Shown: one piece after another, positions 25,668 through 34,200 of the stretch
Layout of the letters: each line of letters begins with the position of its first letter
How positions within the stretch are numbered: the first letter of the stretch is position 1
Origin: Lewinellaceae bacterium
Lineage (GTDB): Bacteria; Bacteroidota; Bacteroidia; Chitinophagales; Saprospiraceae
Length of the DNA stretch: 34,466 nt
Reading direction: 5' to 3'
Assembly (NCBI GenBank): GCA_029976695.1
Contig: JARQTN010000151.1
Span: forward strand, 5,411-39,876
Translations under genes and position numbers: made by a program
Notes under the pieces: model-generated
What the model was told of the DNA's origin: nothing
Database searches by the model: none
Seen by the model: the letters and a program-made list of their open reading frames with translations, nothing else

Positions 25668-26026
25668 GATCCAGCGTTTTTGAATATGAGTCTGATGAAA
25701 TATGGGAGGATTGCATTCGTGATCAAAGCCTTCTTGAACAGGATGATAAAGACAGCAAGCAAAATATTCATGCCGCCAATGATCAACAGAGAGATGAGCA
25801 AAGACTCGAGGGAAATGAAAAGCACATACATCAGGGCGCATTCAAAAAACACCAGGGCAATCATGCTGAATACAAAAGCAATGATTTTCGACGTGATTTC
25901 CGAGGCGACCTGTGCTGTCTTATGGGCAACTTCCAGTTTGGAAAGGTGCACTTTCTCTTCGATATACTGTCTGCCAAATTCAGTCAGTCGGCCGACCTGT
26001 TCGGTTGCATTCCGGATCTCCTCCAT
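25664..26026 (-). CDS. Phage holin/DUF1469 (YqjE-like) membrane protein
   Basis: A 120-residue protein with an N-terminal amphipathic helix (TEFGRQYIEEKVHLSKLEVAHKT in parts) and two long membrane helices at about 48-68 (IIAFVFSMIALVFFECALMYVL) and 76-98 (LLISLLIIGGMNILLAVFIILF). The layout matches the Phage_holin_3_6/DUF1469 family. These are ordinary bacterial membrane proteins, not lysis proteins, and they often accompany a YtxH or DUF883 protein. It starts 24 bp after the YtxH-like gene and overlaps the next by 4 bp, so it is the second gene of the operon. Confidence 0.75.
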   Translation of the reverse strand: MEEIRNATEQVGRLTEFGRQYIEEKVHLSKLEVAHKTAQVASEITSKIIAFVFSMIALVFFECALMYVLFISLESLLISLLIIGGMNILLAVFIILFKKALITNAILPYFIRLIFKNAGS

Positions 26027-26050
26027 GGTTTTTCCTGGGAATTCGCTTTA

Positions 26051-26410
26051 TTAAGATTTGGCGCTTTCTTCCTCAAGTTGATGTTCCAGGTCAGCAATTG
26101 CTTTCTTTGCCCTGGCAACGCCTTTTGAGAATGAATCTGACATCGTTGAAGAAACATCATTCGTTTCTGCCTGTACATGATTCATTGCGCCTTTTGCCAG
26201 TTCAATACTCTTTTCGATTAACTGGCCAGCATGATTTTTAATCGATTCGGCTTCGTCAGTCACATAAGACTTGACTTTATCCACCTGCTCAATAGAGGCA
26301 TCAGCAACTTGAGTGCGTACTTCCCTGCCCTGCTTGCTGTTCAACCAGTAACCAGCTGCAGCTCCTGCTAATGCGCCAAAAATCAAATAATTTCTTTCTC
26401 TGTTTTCCAT
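26051..26410 (-). CDS. YtxH-domain protein
   Basis: A 119-residue protein. Residues 7-23 (NYLIFGALAGAAAGYWL) form one membrane segment directly followed by NSKQGREVRTQ, the YtxH signature of a glycine-rich helix and a charged tail. Residues about 35-115 form a long amphipathic helix (DKVKSYVTDEAESIKNHAGQ, IELAKGAMNHVQAE, GVARAKKAIADLEHQLEE). Related proteins in other bacteria are induced in stationary phase or by general stress and lie at the membrane. It heads the operon YtxH, DUF1469, 106-residue protein, Dps. No exact -7 box was found in the 120 bp upstream. Confidence 0.8.
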   Translation of the reverse strand: MENRERNYLIFGALAGAAAGYWLNSKQGREVRTQVADASIEQVDKVKSYVTDEAESIKNHAGQLIEKSIELAKGAMNHVQAETNDVSSTMSDSFSKGVARAKKAIADLEHQLEEESAKS

Positions 26411-26505
26411 GTTATATTTTTTTTGATTAAAAGATTACGTAGTTGTTGACCCTTGATCTGATCAATACTACTTCATTTATGATTATGGGGTTTGTCCGGC
26501 ATCGA

Positions 26506-26532
26506 ACACCTCTGATCTCAACCGGGAGGTGT
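26506..26532 (-). terminator. Stem-loop directly after the gene at 26534
   Basis: Perfect 7-bp arms ACACCTC and GAGGTGT (26506-26512, 26526-26532) with a 13-nt loop, beginning one base after the stop codon on the minus strand. No T tract follows, so it may stabilise the 3' end rather than terminate. Confidence 0.45.
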
Positions 26533-26533
26533 G

Positions 26534-27031
26534 TCAGCTGCGGAGAGGAAAAATTTGCTTTGTTTTTACAATTCTCTTGAGCTGGGACTCAATACGTGTA
26601 TACATACCGAGAATTTTCTTTGTAATGTGATAAATGTCAGTGGGTATCCCTTTCCGGTATAATTGGTGCCTGACATAATTCATCTGATCTGATTCGATCT
26701 TATAAAACATCGAACACATGCTGATCTCATCTTCAAAATTGGCATGACTGCTCATTTTGTGAGAACTGACTCCCTTGCGTTGGGGAGGTGCAACAGCTTC
26801 AGGGAATACACCATACGGCTCATTGATCAACTTGAGCATTTTTTTCTTTGCATTGATCAGGCTTGTGAGCAGCATTTTGAACGACTTCGAAAAAGACTGG
26901 TGTTGATTGATCGATTCCAGAACCTTGACATCCTCTTCCAGCATTACCTTGATCTGTGAGAGTACGGTAATGCTTGAAATCTTTTCTTTTCCAATATTAA
27001 ATAATTCAGCTCCGCGTGTTTTCATATTCAC
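26534..27031 (-). CDS. Helical cytoplasmic protein of unknown function
   Basis: A 165-residue protein with no signal or membrane segment; Met3 is another possible start. The first part (KISSITVLSQIKVMLEEDVKVLESINQHQSFSKSF read in parts) and the end (IYHITKKILGMYTRIESQLKRIVK) are predicted helices, joined by a flexible middle with Met and Cys (SMCSMFYKIESD). I do not recognise a family. A stem-loop follows its stop codon. It lies 54 bp downstream of an XRE-type regulator gene on the same strand and may be in its transcript. Confidence 0.65.
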   Translation of the reverse strand: MNMKTRGAELFNIGKEKISSITVLSQIKVMLEEDVKVLESINQHQSFSKSFKMLLTSLINAKKKMLKLINEPYGVFPEAVAPPQRKGVSSHKMSSHANFEDEISMCSMFYKIESDQMNYVRHQLYRKGIPTDIYHITKKILGMYTRIESQLKRIVKTKQIFPLRS

Positions 27032-27085
27032 TATTTACCTATCAGAGCGGACGAACTTTCAATTTGTTCGATGAGAGGGATAATA

Positions 27086-27598
27086 TTATTGATTTGATGG
27101 TACGCTCTCAAAAAATCTTTTGTTTGCTTCAGTAAGCATGTGCATGACGGAAAGCAGGTCTTCATACAAGCTGAACAGCGCACCTTCATCCTCAGATCTT
27201 TCCATTCCTATCTTTGTGGATCGCAGGGTTTCGTATCCATCGAGGATCCTGCTGAATTCGCCAGTATCCAGACTGAGTTTATTCAGGGCTTTGATCAATT
27301 CTCCTTTATCTGCTGGTCGTCTTTTCGAGGATGGAGTTTCTGATACAGGTGTGTGGGGCCCTGGATCCTCGACCATCTCATTCAGCATCCGGGAAGGCCG
27401 GATATCGAACCAGGCACAAATGGCCAGGAATACGCTGGCATTGGGTTCGACGATGCCGGTTTCATAGGATGCGATCTTCTGTCGTGTCAGTCCGAGTTCG
27501 GCAGCAAGTGCACCCTGGCCGATACCTTTTCCCGTGCGCAGGGTGCGCAGGTTTTTACCAAAATTGGTCGGGGAAGGAATGCGCTTTTTCATTGCCAT
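27086..27598 (-). CDS. XRE-family transcriptional regulator (copy A)
   Basis: A 170-residue DNA-binding protein from the ATG at 27598; the frame runs 8 codons further upstream. The HTH_3 domain (about 13-66) reads LRTLRTGKGIGQGALAAELG, then LTRQKIASYETGIVEPNASVFLAICAWFDI, a standard Cro/C1-type fold. A Pro/Ser/Lys-rich linker follows. The C-terminal helical domain (about 100-165) includes FSRILDGYETLRSTKIGMER and LYEDLLSVMHMLTEANKRFF. That domain resembles the C-terminus of the divergent neighbour (27730-28278), so the two are paralogues. A 12-bp sequence shared with the downstream ECF sigma promoter region lies 40 bp upstream. Confidence 0.9.
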   Translation of the reverse strand: MAMKKRIPSPTNFGKNLRTLRTGKGIGQGALAAELGLTRQKIASYETGIVEPNASVFLAICAWFDIRPSRMLNEMVEDPGPHTPVSETPSSKRRPADKGELIKALNKLSLDTGEFSRILDGYETLRSTKIGMERSEDEGALFSLYEDLLSVMHMLTEANKRFFESVPSNQ

Positions 27599-27637
27599 TG
27601 TCTTTGAAAACACTTGAAACAATGATCCAATTTACCG

Positions 27638-27649
27638 ATTTTGTGAATA
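27638..27649. promoter_or_regulatory. 12-bp motif ATTTTGTGAATA between divergent XRE genes
   Basis: The same 12 bases occur at 28411-28422 upstream of the ECF sigma gene. Its position between two divergent regulator genes is that expected of an operator for one or both. Overlapping palindromes ATCATGAT and ATGATCAT lie about 10 bp further on. Confidence 0.4.
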
Positions 27650-27729
27650 AAATAAACATCATGATCATAATTGAACATTCTCGACCATTACGTGTAAGAA
27701 GCATGTAATCCATCGCAAGATATTCCTGT

Positions 27730-28278
27730 ATGTCTTCAAATACACCACTTTCAAATAATATCCGGGTCCTGAGGAAAAAACGCAATCTCAGTCAGGAACA
27801 ATTAGCTGCCAGACTTGGGATCAAACGATCCAATATTGCCGCATACGAGAGTAAAAACGTCGAGCCACGGTTACGGATCATCCTGGAAATGGCGAAACTT
27901 TTTGATATTCAACTGAAAACATTCATCGAAAAGAAGCTTGATCAAGAGGATCAATACAAGCGTTTCAAAGATGAGGAGGAAATTCGGAAAAATACCGCCC
28001 GGCTGCCTGTGACCCGGGAAATTCCACCCAAAAAGGTGGTGAACTCCTTCAAGGAAAGTTCGTTAAAAATCAGGAAAATACTGGAGGGATTCAAAGCCTT
28101 CTACCAGTTCAGGAAAGAACGGATAAAACAAAAGACACCCGAGATCTCAAAACTGATGTTCGATATTGAAAATTTTATTCAGCTCACAGAGCATCTGCTC
28201 ACCCAAAATGAATTTGTGATCAATTCAATCTCCCCGGGTGACCAGAAGACAGGCCACGAGCATGAATCTGCCGAATAA
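27730..28278 (+). CDS. XRE-family transcriptional regulator (copy B)
   Basis: A 182-residue DNA-binding protein. The HTH_3 domain (about 8-63) reads IRVLRKKRNLSQEQLAARLG, then IKRSNIAAYESKNVEPRLRIILEMAKLFDI. A charged linker rich in Lys and Glu follows. The C-terminal helical domain (about 105-170) holds SLKIRKILEGFKAFYQFRKER and KLMFDIENFIQLTEHLLTQNEF. It shares with copy A the order IL-G, then D-(I/L)-(E/L) and LT-(E/Q)-N, which supports a common ancestor. The genes are divergent with a 131-bp gap. An RNA-level hairpin region follows the stop, then the ECF sigma gene on the same strand 205 bp on. Confidence 0.9.
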   Translation: MSSNTPLSNNIRVLRKKRNLSQEQLAARLGIKRSNIAAYESKNVEPRLRIILEMAKLFDIQLKTFIEKKLDQEDQYKRFKDEEEIRKNTARLPVTREIPPKKVVNSFKESSLKIRKILEGFKAFYQFRKERIKQKTPEISKLMFDIENFIQLTEHLLTQNEFVINSISPGDQKTGHEHESAE

Positions 28279-28297
28279 CCCATCCATCCAATATCGA

Positions 28298-28357
28298 TTC
28301 TGTCTTCAGTGCCCTAAAGAGCTCCGAAGAGCTTCTAACTTCAGTTCGGAGACAGAA
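28298..28357 (+). other. Competing hairpins between XRE copy B and ECF sigma gene
   Basis: Long arms CTCCGAA (28322-28328) and TTCGGAG (28345-28351) pair, extended by TTCTGT (28298-28303) with ACAGAA (28352-28357). A different hairpin, AGCTC-CGAA-GAGCT, uses part of the same left arm, so the two cannot form together. No T tract follows. Confidence 0.45.
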
Positions 28358-28390
28358 ATATAAAACCATTTCAAATATCACAAATCGCCC

Positions 28391-28440
28391 AAATTGTGAA
28401 TATTAATTACATTTTGTGAATATTTTGAACAAATTGGGTG
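28391..28440. promoter_or_regulatory. 20-bp-phased repeats upstream of ECF sigma gene
   Basis: AAATTGTGAATATT (28391) and ATTTTGTGAATATT (28411) are spaced exactly 20 bp, two helical turns, with a partial third unit AAATTGGGTGA at 28431. The outer parts also form an inverted pair (TCGCCCAAATTGT and ACAAATTGGGTGA, 11 of 13). The second unit contains the 12-bp motif found between the XRE genes. Confidence 0.5.
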
Positions 28441-28483
28441 ATGATCACGTTGTATCATATGTATTGTTCACGAAAAATCCTGT

Positions 28484-28996
28484 ATGACAAGGAAAGAATT
28501 CAGAAAACTTCACAAAAAATATACCCCTGCACTTTATCATTTTGCCAAGCAACTCACGGAAGATCTGGTCGAATCGGAAGATCTCGTCCAGGAGACAGCT
28601 TTGAAAGCATTTCGAAGCAGGCATACGTTCCGTAAAGATTCCAGTTACAAAAGCTGGGTGTTCACGATCCTGAAGAACACATTTATCAATAAATATCATA
28701 AACGGAAAAGACGCGGTGTCGTCCACAAGCCTGTTGAGGAACTTTCTTTTGCTATTGACCGGAAAGGGATGGCCAAAAACAGGGGATATTCAAATCTTCG
28801 TGTCCAGGAAATCCGCTCGAATATTGAGGAACTCAGTTATAAAAGCAGGATGCCCCTGCTCATGCACGCTGAAGGTTACCAGTACAATGAAATAGCGGAC
28901 AAACTCGATATCCCGATCGGAACTGTAAAGAGCAGGATCAGTTTTGCACGGCAAAAACTCAGGCAAAAAATGAAAGCTGCAGCGATCGCCTCCTGA
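28484..28996 (+). CDS. RNA polymerase ECF-type sigma factor
   Basis: A 170-residue sigma factor. Region 2 is at about 10-78 (YHFAKQLTEDLVESEDLVQETALKAFRSRHTF, then SYKSWVFTILKNTFINKYHKRKRR read in parts). Region 4 is at about 112-165 (SYKSRMPLLMHAEGYQYNEIADKLDIPIGTVKSRISFARQKLRQ in parts). The linker between them is short and basic. No anti-sigma gene is adjacent; the next gene points the other way. Instead, phased repeats and the 12-bp XRE-linked motif lie upstream, so control may be at the level of transcription by the XRE proteins. That is an inference from position. Confidence 0.93.
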   Translation: MTRKEFRKLHKKYTPALYHFAKQLTEDLVESEDLVQETALKAFRSRHTFRKDSSYKSWVFTILKNTFINKYHKRKRRGVVHKPVEELSFAIDRKGMAKNRGYSNLRVQEIRSNIEELSYKSRMPLLMHAEGYQYNEIADKLDIPIGTVKSRISFARQKLRQKMKAAAIAS

Positions 28997-29090
28997 CCTC
29001 CACTCCACTCCAACCCCATTCAACTTATCCCATTTTCATTTATACATTGGATTGTTATGAGTGCACTATGTCATTGTTGTCCATAACGTA

Positions 29091-29744
29091 TCAGAACATC
29101 ACGTGCGTTCGGGCCCGCACTCCATTATAGTCACATTCCAGCACATATTGTCCGGATGCAAGGTGAGCAATAGAGACCATATTACCGCTTTCAAGGTGGT
29201 CAGTTTCAAAGACCACGTTGCCTGAAAAATCGAATAGCATCACATGTTCCACCCTTTCAGAGGGAGGCCCCTCGAAAAAAAGGAGGGCACTTTCCTTGTC
29301 CGTGTAGGCAACAATTGAATCTGGCTGACCGGTAAAATGCAGGGATACCACATTTGAAAAGGTTTCCACCCCGAACATATCTTCCTGGACCAGCCGAAAA
29401 TAGTACTGGCCGGTCATCAGGTCCTCAAACACAAATTTGTATTCCGGAGAGTCAAAACTCTCTGATGTGGCCTCAATCCAGCCGATCTTTTCCCAGGACT
29501 GGTTGTTCAATTTCATTTCAACGGAAAATCCATTATGTTCCAGATCGACAGCGGACATCCAGGTAAGCAGCACCTGGTCCCTCAGCAATTTGCCCTTGAA
29601 ATAGACAAGCTGAATGACTTCAGGGCGTTCATCTTCGACCCATTTGACTGCATGGTCAATGGAAAAAGCGGAAAACGACAACCCGAAAACCATCCAGCAC
29701 AATAATCCGGTAAAAAACATTCTATGTGAACTTGACACCATCAT
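29091..29744 (-). CDS. Short secreted protein with type IX sorting-tail-like C-terminus
   Basis: A 217-residue protein with a signal peptide (FFTGLLCWMVFGLSFSAFS). Residues about 45-135 form a beta-sandwich-like domain: VLLTWMSAVDLEHNGFSVEM, then EKIGWIEATSES, YKFVFEDLMTGQYYFRLVQEDMFG and SNVVSL. This is the fibronectin-III-like pattern that precedes the sorting tail in many Bacteroidota surface proteins. The last 55 residues (VMLFDFSGNVVFETDHLES, IAHLASGQYVLECDY) match a type A T9SS tail: Gly-Asn turn, a Leu-x-x-Gly-x-Tyr block and a final short strand. With no catalytic or large binding domain in front, its role is unclear; it may be an isolated tail domain. Confidence 0.75.
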   Translation of the reverse strand: MMVSSSHRMFFTGLLCWMVFGLSFSAFSIDHAVKWVEDERPEVIQLVYFKGKLLRDQVLLTWMSAVDLEHNGFSVEMKLNNQSWEKIGWIEATSESFDSPEYKFVFEDLMTGQYYFRLVQEDMFGVETFSNVVSLHFTGQPDSIVAYTDKESALLFFEGPPSERVEHVMLFDFSGNVVFETDHLESGNMVSIAHLASGQYVLECDYNGVRARTHVMF

Positions 29745-29949
29745 TGTTGCACATTTTTTTACTTATTAATTAAACGGTTTCAGGGGCCCAATAGTTACAT
29801 TTTCATTTTCCTTTCGACCAACCTTGAAAGTCTATCGATCGATTCCTGCCAGAAGCACAAATCAGATTGCGAAAGTCTGATTTCCCACCCATTTTTTCAG
29901 TTCCAGGGATGATTCCGAAACCTTTGAATTTCCGAAACGTTCAACCATC

Positions 29950-30705
29950 ATGCTGATCATCATTGCAATCATCGGGTTTATCCATATCGCAGGTTTCCTG
30001 TATGCATTCCTGCGGCAGTCAGACCAGTTTACGGATGTCATCTATGCCCTGAGCTTCGCCCTGATTGCAGGATATGGCCTGGCCATGACCGGCACACCAG
30101 ATGCATTTCACTGGATCCTGGCATCGATGGTCTTCCTGTGGGCAGTCCGCCTGGGCATTTACCTCGGGATAAGAATTCATCGATGGGGAAAGGACAGGAG
30201 GTTTGACAGATGGCGAAAAGACTGGCTGCGCCTTGCCCGGTTCTGGGTCTTGCAATTCATTTCAATCATCGTCATAGGCTTGCCGGTCATTTTCGGCATG
30301 CAGGATCCGGACCCCGCCCTGGGTTTTTGGCAGGGTTTCGGAATGGTCGTCTTCCTGGTGGGATTGCTGGTGGAAACAATTGCCGATTACCAGAAATTTA
30401 CTTTCAAACAACAGGATAAGAACAAGGGAGACTTTATCCATTCAGGCCTGTGGAAATACTCCCGACACCCGAATTACCTGGGGGAATGGTTGGTATGGAC
30501 GGGGATATTCCTGTACTGCATGACGACTCTTTCCGGATGGCAGTGGATCGCGGTCATCAGCCCGGTCTGGATCTTCATCCTGCTCAGGTACATCAGCGGA
30601 GGCAACCTGCTTGAGGCATCCGCAAAAAAGAAATACGGGGACCGAAAAGAATATCAGGCCTATGTGGAACGCACGGGGGTCTTTTTCCCGAAATTCAACT
30701 TCTAA
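29950..30705 (+). CDS. DUF1295 membrane protein (steroid 5-alpha-reductase-like)
   Basis: A 251-residue integral membrane protein with about six to seven helices (ADIIA-type start IIIAIIGFIHIAGFLYAFL; YALSFALIAGYGLAM; ASMVFLWAVRLGIYLGI; FISIIVIGLPVIFGM; GMVVFLVGLLVETIADY; WIAVISPVWIFILLRYI). The family signature is GLWKYSRHPNYLGEWLVWTG at about 176-195, followed by an end with YGDRKEYQAYVERTGVFFP. The fold is that of the steroid-reductase/isoprenylcysteine-methyltransferase group, where this motif binds NADPH or a methyl donor. The substrate is unknown. The stop codon overlaps the stop of the convergent TMEM220-like gene. Confidence 0.88.
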   Translation: MLIIIAIIGFIHIAGFLYAFLRQSDQFTDVIYALSFALIAGYGLAMTGTPDAFHWILASMVFLWAVRLGIYLGIRIHRWGKDRRFDRWRKDWLRLARFWVLQFISIIVIGLPVIFGMQDPDPALGFWQGFGMVVFLVGLLVETIADYQKFTFKQQDKNKGDFIHSGLWKYSRHPNYLGEWLVWTGIFLYCMTTLSGWQWIAVISPVWIFILLRYISGGNLLEASAKKKYGDRKEYQAYVERTGVFFPKFNF

Positions 30706-31091
30706 TCAAGGCCCTCCTCTGCTGCGCGCTGAAGGCTCTTTTTCCGATAATTGAAGTAGTGGAAGATCAGAACCACAAAGCAAATCAACAGGCCGAGGAA
30801 TTCCCGTACAAATTCAATGTGGGGTTCTTCCGCCTTCATGGAAGAGATGATGCTGGGCATCCCGTCCTGCACCCAGCCGGTGATCGACGGGAACAGCTTG
30901 AACAGCTCGAAGATCAGCACAGCCAGGACAGCCAGCATGAGCCAGAGGTTATACTTTCTGAATGCCGCAAATCCGGAAATGAGCGCCATGATCCCGTAGA
31001 TCAGCGTCCAGAAGAGCGGGTCCGGGTCATTCAGCTGAACCACGGCGAAAACGGCGAAAAGTAAAGCCAGGAATAGGTTGAGGTATTTCAT
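30702..31091 (-). CDS. TMEM220-like membrane protein
   Basis: A 129-residue protein from the ATG at 31091; an in-frame ATG at 31115 adds eight polar residues. The start MKYLNLFLALLFAVFAVVQLNDPDP, with its NDPDP turn, is the family hallmark. Helices are at about 4-20, 28-45 (FWTLIYGIMALISGFAAF), 50-66 (NLWLMLAVLAVLIFELF) and 98-116 (EFLGLLICFVVLIFHYF). The function is unknown. The gene converges with the DUF1295 gene and the two stop codons share three bases (TAA and TAG on opposite strands), leaving no space for a terminator. Confidence 0.8.
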   Translation of the reverse strand: MKYLNLFLALLFAVFAVVQLNDPDPLFWTLIYGIMALISGFAAFRKYNLWLMLAVLAVLIFELFKLFPSITGWVQDGMPSIISSMKAEEPHIEFVREFLGLLICFVVLIFHYFNYRKKSLQRAAEEGLD

Positions 31092-31168
31092 CTGATGGAT
31101 CACATTTACTTGCACATACCTTCGAGGCTGCCAAGGTAATCATTCCTGACCCGAAATGATATGAATTC

Positions 31169-31208
31169 GATGGTTCAGTTATTCTGTTGTTCGATTATTC
31201 TGTTATTG
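31169..31208. repeat. Degenerate octamer array, GRTTRTTC-like units
   Basis: Five 8-bp units in a row: GATGGTTC, AGTTATTC, TGTTGTTC, GATTATTC, TGTTATTG. The shared form is nnTTnTTC. It lies between the start of the TMEM220-like gene and the stop of the propeller gene, both on the minus strand. Confidence 0.65.
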
Positions 31209-31243
31209 CATATCCAAATAGAAACTACCGGAAGCCCTCCACT

Positions 31244-34200
31244 TCACGGACGGATCACCTTCATAAAGATATGGGTCATCCCCGCCTGTTCCAGGGTTTC
31301 GTTGTATATTTTGATGTCTTTTTCAAAGAATACGCGGATATTTTCCCGGTGCGTGGCCCACTCATCCTCCAGGTCAGCAAACCGCTCGAATGCGCCTTCA
31401 TTGGGCTTGTCATCCTGCCTGTTCAGCAAGGAATACAGGTACGCGGCCTGATCGTCAAGCATGGGCGGATAATTGATCGGGTCCTGCCCGGATTCGCTCT
31501 TCGTCTGGATCAGCATCTCCTCCTGTTTCGTCAGCCATTTCACCAGGCGGTCTGCTTCCTTTTTCAATTCATCCCCTTCCTGCATCGATTCAAACCTCGG
31601 GATCAAGGCCCGGATCTGCTTGCGTGCTTTCCTGATCCGGCGGATGGAGGCATGGATCTCCTCGAGCAATTCCTTCGCTTTCATGGTCAGCGCATACTGC
31701 GAAAACAGGTTTTCGACAGGCTGGTCCCAGCGGGGATCCAGCACAACTTCCAGCGGCTGGGCGATCACCTTGTCGCCCATGACCAATTCAACCTGGTGCA
31801 CACCGGGCAGTGCTTTAATACCGTATGTCGATGCCAGCGAAAAGAAAGCATCATCAAGGATCTCCGGTTTTTCATACCTCAGGTCCCAGCTGACGGTATT
31901 CAGGCCTTCCTTCAGTTTCAGTTTCTCTTCCTTTTTATCCTTGTCCGGGGAGGTGGAAAATGTCCTTCGCACCCGGCCTTCCGGGTCCCTGATCCGGAGG
32001 GTGACAAGCGAGTCCGAGGATATCCCCTCGGGAACATACACGGTCATCGTCGCCCCGTCAGGCGCCCTGTCGATACCGGGGGCACCGCGGTTTGCCCTGT
32101 ACTGGGTGCGGACCGCGTTTTCGGGAGGCAGCAGGGAAATATCCGAAAGGGCCCTGACCTCCGGATACGCGCGCAGGGCATCCAGCCCGTCCAGGATCCA
32201 GAACGACCTTCCCTGTGTCGCAATTACAAGGTCATCCTCTTTGACCAGCATGTCAGTGACCGGGACCACCGGCAGATTCTGCTGGAATGCATGCCAATGC
32301 TTTCCTTCGTCGAAGGAGATATACATCCCGAATTCCGTCCCGGCATAGAGGAGGCCTTTATTCTCCGGATCCTCACGGGTCACGCGGACAAAGTGGTTTT
32401 CCGGTATGCCGTTCTTGCCGTCCGTCAGCAGTTTCCAGTCCTTCCCGAAATTGTCCGTCAGGAATACATGCGGCCTGAAGTCATCCTCCCGGTACCTGAA
32501 GACCGTCGCGATCGCCCTGCCATTTGCATGCACGGAAACGTCGATCGCATTGACCGTGCCACCTGCAGGCATGCCGCGGGGTGTCCGATTTTCCCATGTT
32601 TCGCCATTGTCCCTTGAAATATGGATCAGCCCGTCGTCGCTGCCCGCCCAGAGCACGCCGGGTTCGATGGGCGACTCCTCAAATGCGAAAATCGTGGTGT
32701 ACAATTCCACGCCGGTGTGGTCATGCTGAACCGGCCCGCCCGGGATGTCCTGCCAGGCATCGTTGTTTGTTGTCAGGTCGGGACTGATCGTCTCCCAGGT
32801 CTGGCCTTTGTCACGCGACCGGTGGACGAATTGCGAACAATGGTACAGCACATCGGGATCGTGCGGGGAGATCCGGATCGGCGCATTCCACTGGAACCGG
32901 TATTTGATGTCCCTGGGGGCGACGCCATCGTGCATCTGGGGATAAGCCACGATATTCTTTGTGAAGCCCTTGCCCCTGTCCAGGTAGGTGATCTGGCCGA
33001 TATAGTTGCCCGCATACACGATATCCGGGTTGCGCGGGTCGACGGCAATGTGCCCGCTCTCGCCTCCCCCCACGCTATACCAGTCCTGGTAGGGTGTGAG
33101 GCCATCAGGTCCCATGCTGGAGATTGAGATCGTCGAATTATCCTGCTGTGCGCCGAAAACGCGGTAGGGAAACTGGTTGTCCACCGTCACCCGGTAAAAC
33201 TCGGCAGTCGGCTGGTTGTTCAGCGTCGACCAGGTATCCCCGCCGTTCAGCGTCACGCAGGCCCCGCCGTCATTCCCTTCGATCATGATCTCCGTCCGGT
33301 GCGGGTTGATCCAGAGCGCATGGTTATCGCCATGTGGCGTACGGATGGATGAGAAATTTTTTCCGCCGTCGATCGACTTCCAGAAACGGACATTCATATT
33401 GTAAAGCGTGTTTTCGTCCTGCGGGTCGGCGACGATCCGGTTGTAGTACCAGGCCCGCTGCCGCAGGTTGTGGTCCCGGTTGATGCGGTCCCACGTCCTG
33501 CCGCCGTCATCGGAGCGGTACAGGCCGCCTTTTTCTTCCTCTGCCGTTTCGATCTGTGCCCAGATGCGGTCGCCATTTACCGGGGAGATCGCCAGCCCGG
33601 TTTTTCCGACCAGGCCTTCCGGCAGGCCGCCCTTCACTTTCGTCCAGGTATCGCCGCCATCGGTGGTCTTCCAGATGCCGCCTTCTTCGCTGCCGTCGAT
33701 GAGCGTCCAGGGCTTCCGTTCAGCCGTCCACATGGCTGCAAAGAGGATGCGCGGGTTCTCCGGGTGCATGGCCAGGTCGATGGCGCCTGTCCTTTCGCTT
33801 ACAAAGTGGACTTTTTTCCAGGTCTCGCCGCCATCGGTTGTCCTGTAGACGCCCCGTTCCGGGTTTGGCCCGAAGATATTGCCCAGCACGGCGACAAAGG
33901 CCCGGTCCGGGTCTTGCGGGTGGACGATGACCTTACCGATCAGCCCGGCCTTCTCCAGCCCGATATACTTCCAGGTCTCGCCCGCATCGGTGGAGCGGTA
34001 CACCCCGTTGCCGATCGAAACATTTCCGCGGGGCTCGGCAGACCCCGTCCCGACATAGACCACATTCGGGTCCGAAGGCGCCACAGCAATCGCCCCGACA
34101 GATCCCACCTTGAAATATCCGTCCGAGATATTCCTCCAGCTCGTCCCGGCATCGGTGGTCTTCCACACGCCGCCCCCGGTGGCCCCCATGTAAAAGGTAA

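Noticed and set aside
25668-25841. N-terminal extension of the 106-residue operon protein
   Set aside because: It lies entirely within the DUF1469 gene; the ATGA overlap gives a better start.
25664-26026. Holin gene as evidence of a prophage
   Set aside because: DUF1469/holin-like proteins are common chromosomal membrane proteins; no other phage gene is present.
31187-32617. 476-residue plus-strand frame opposite the propeller gene
   Set aside because: It lacks a start context and domains, and the opposite strand encodes clear Asp-box repeats.
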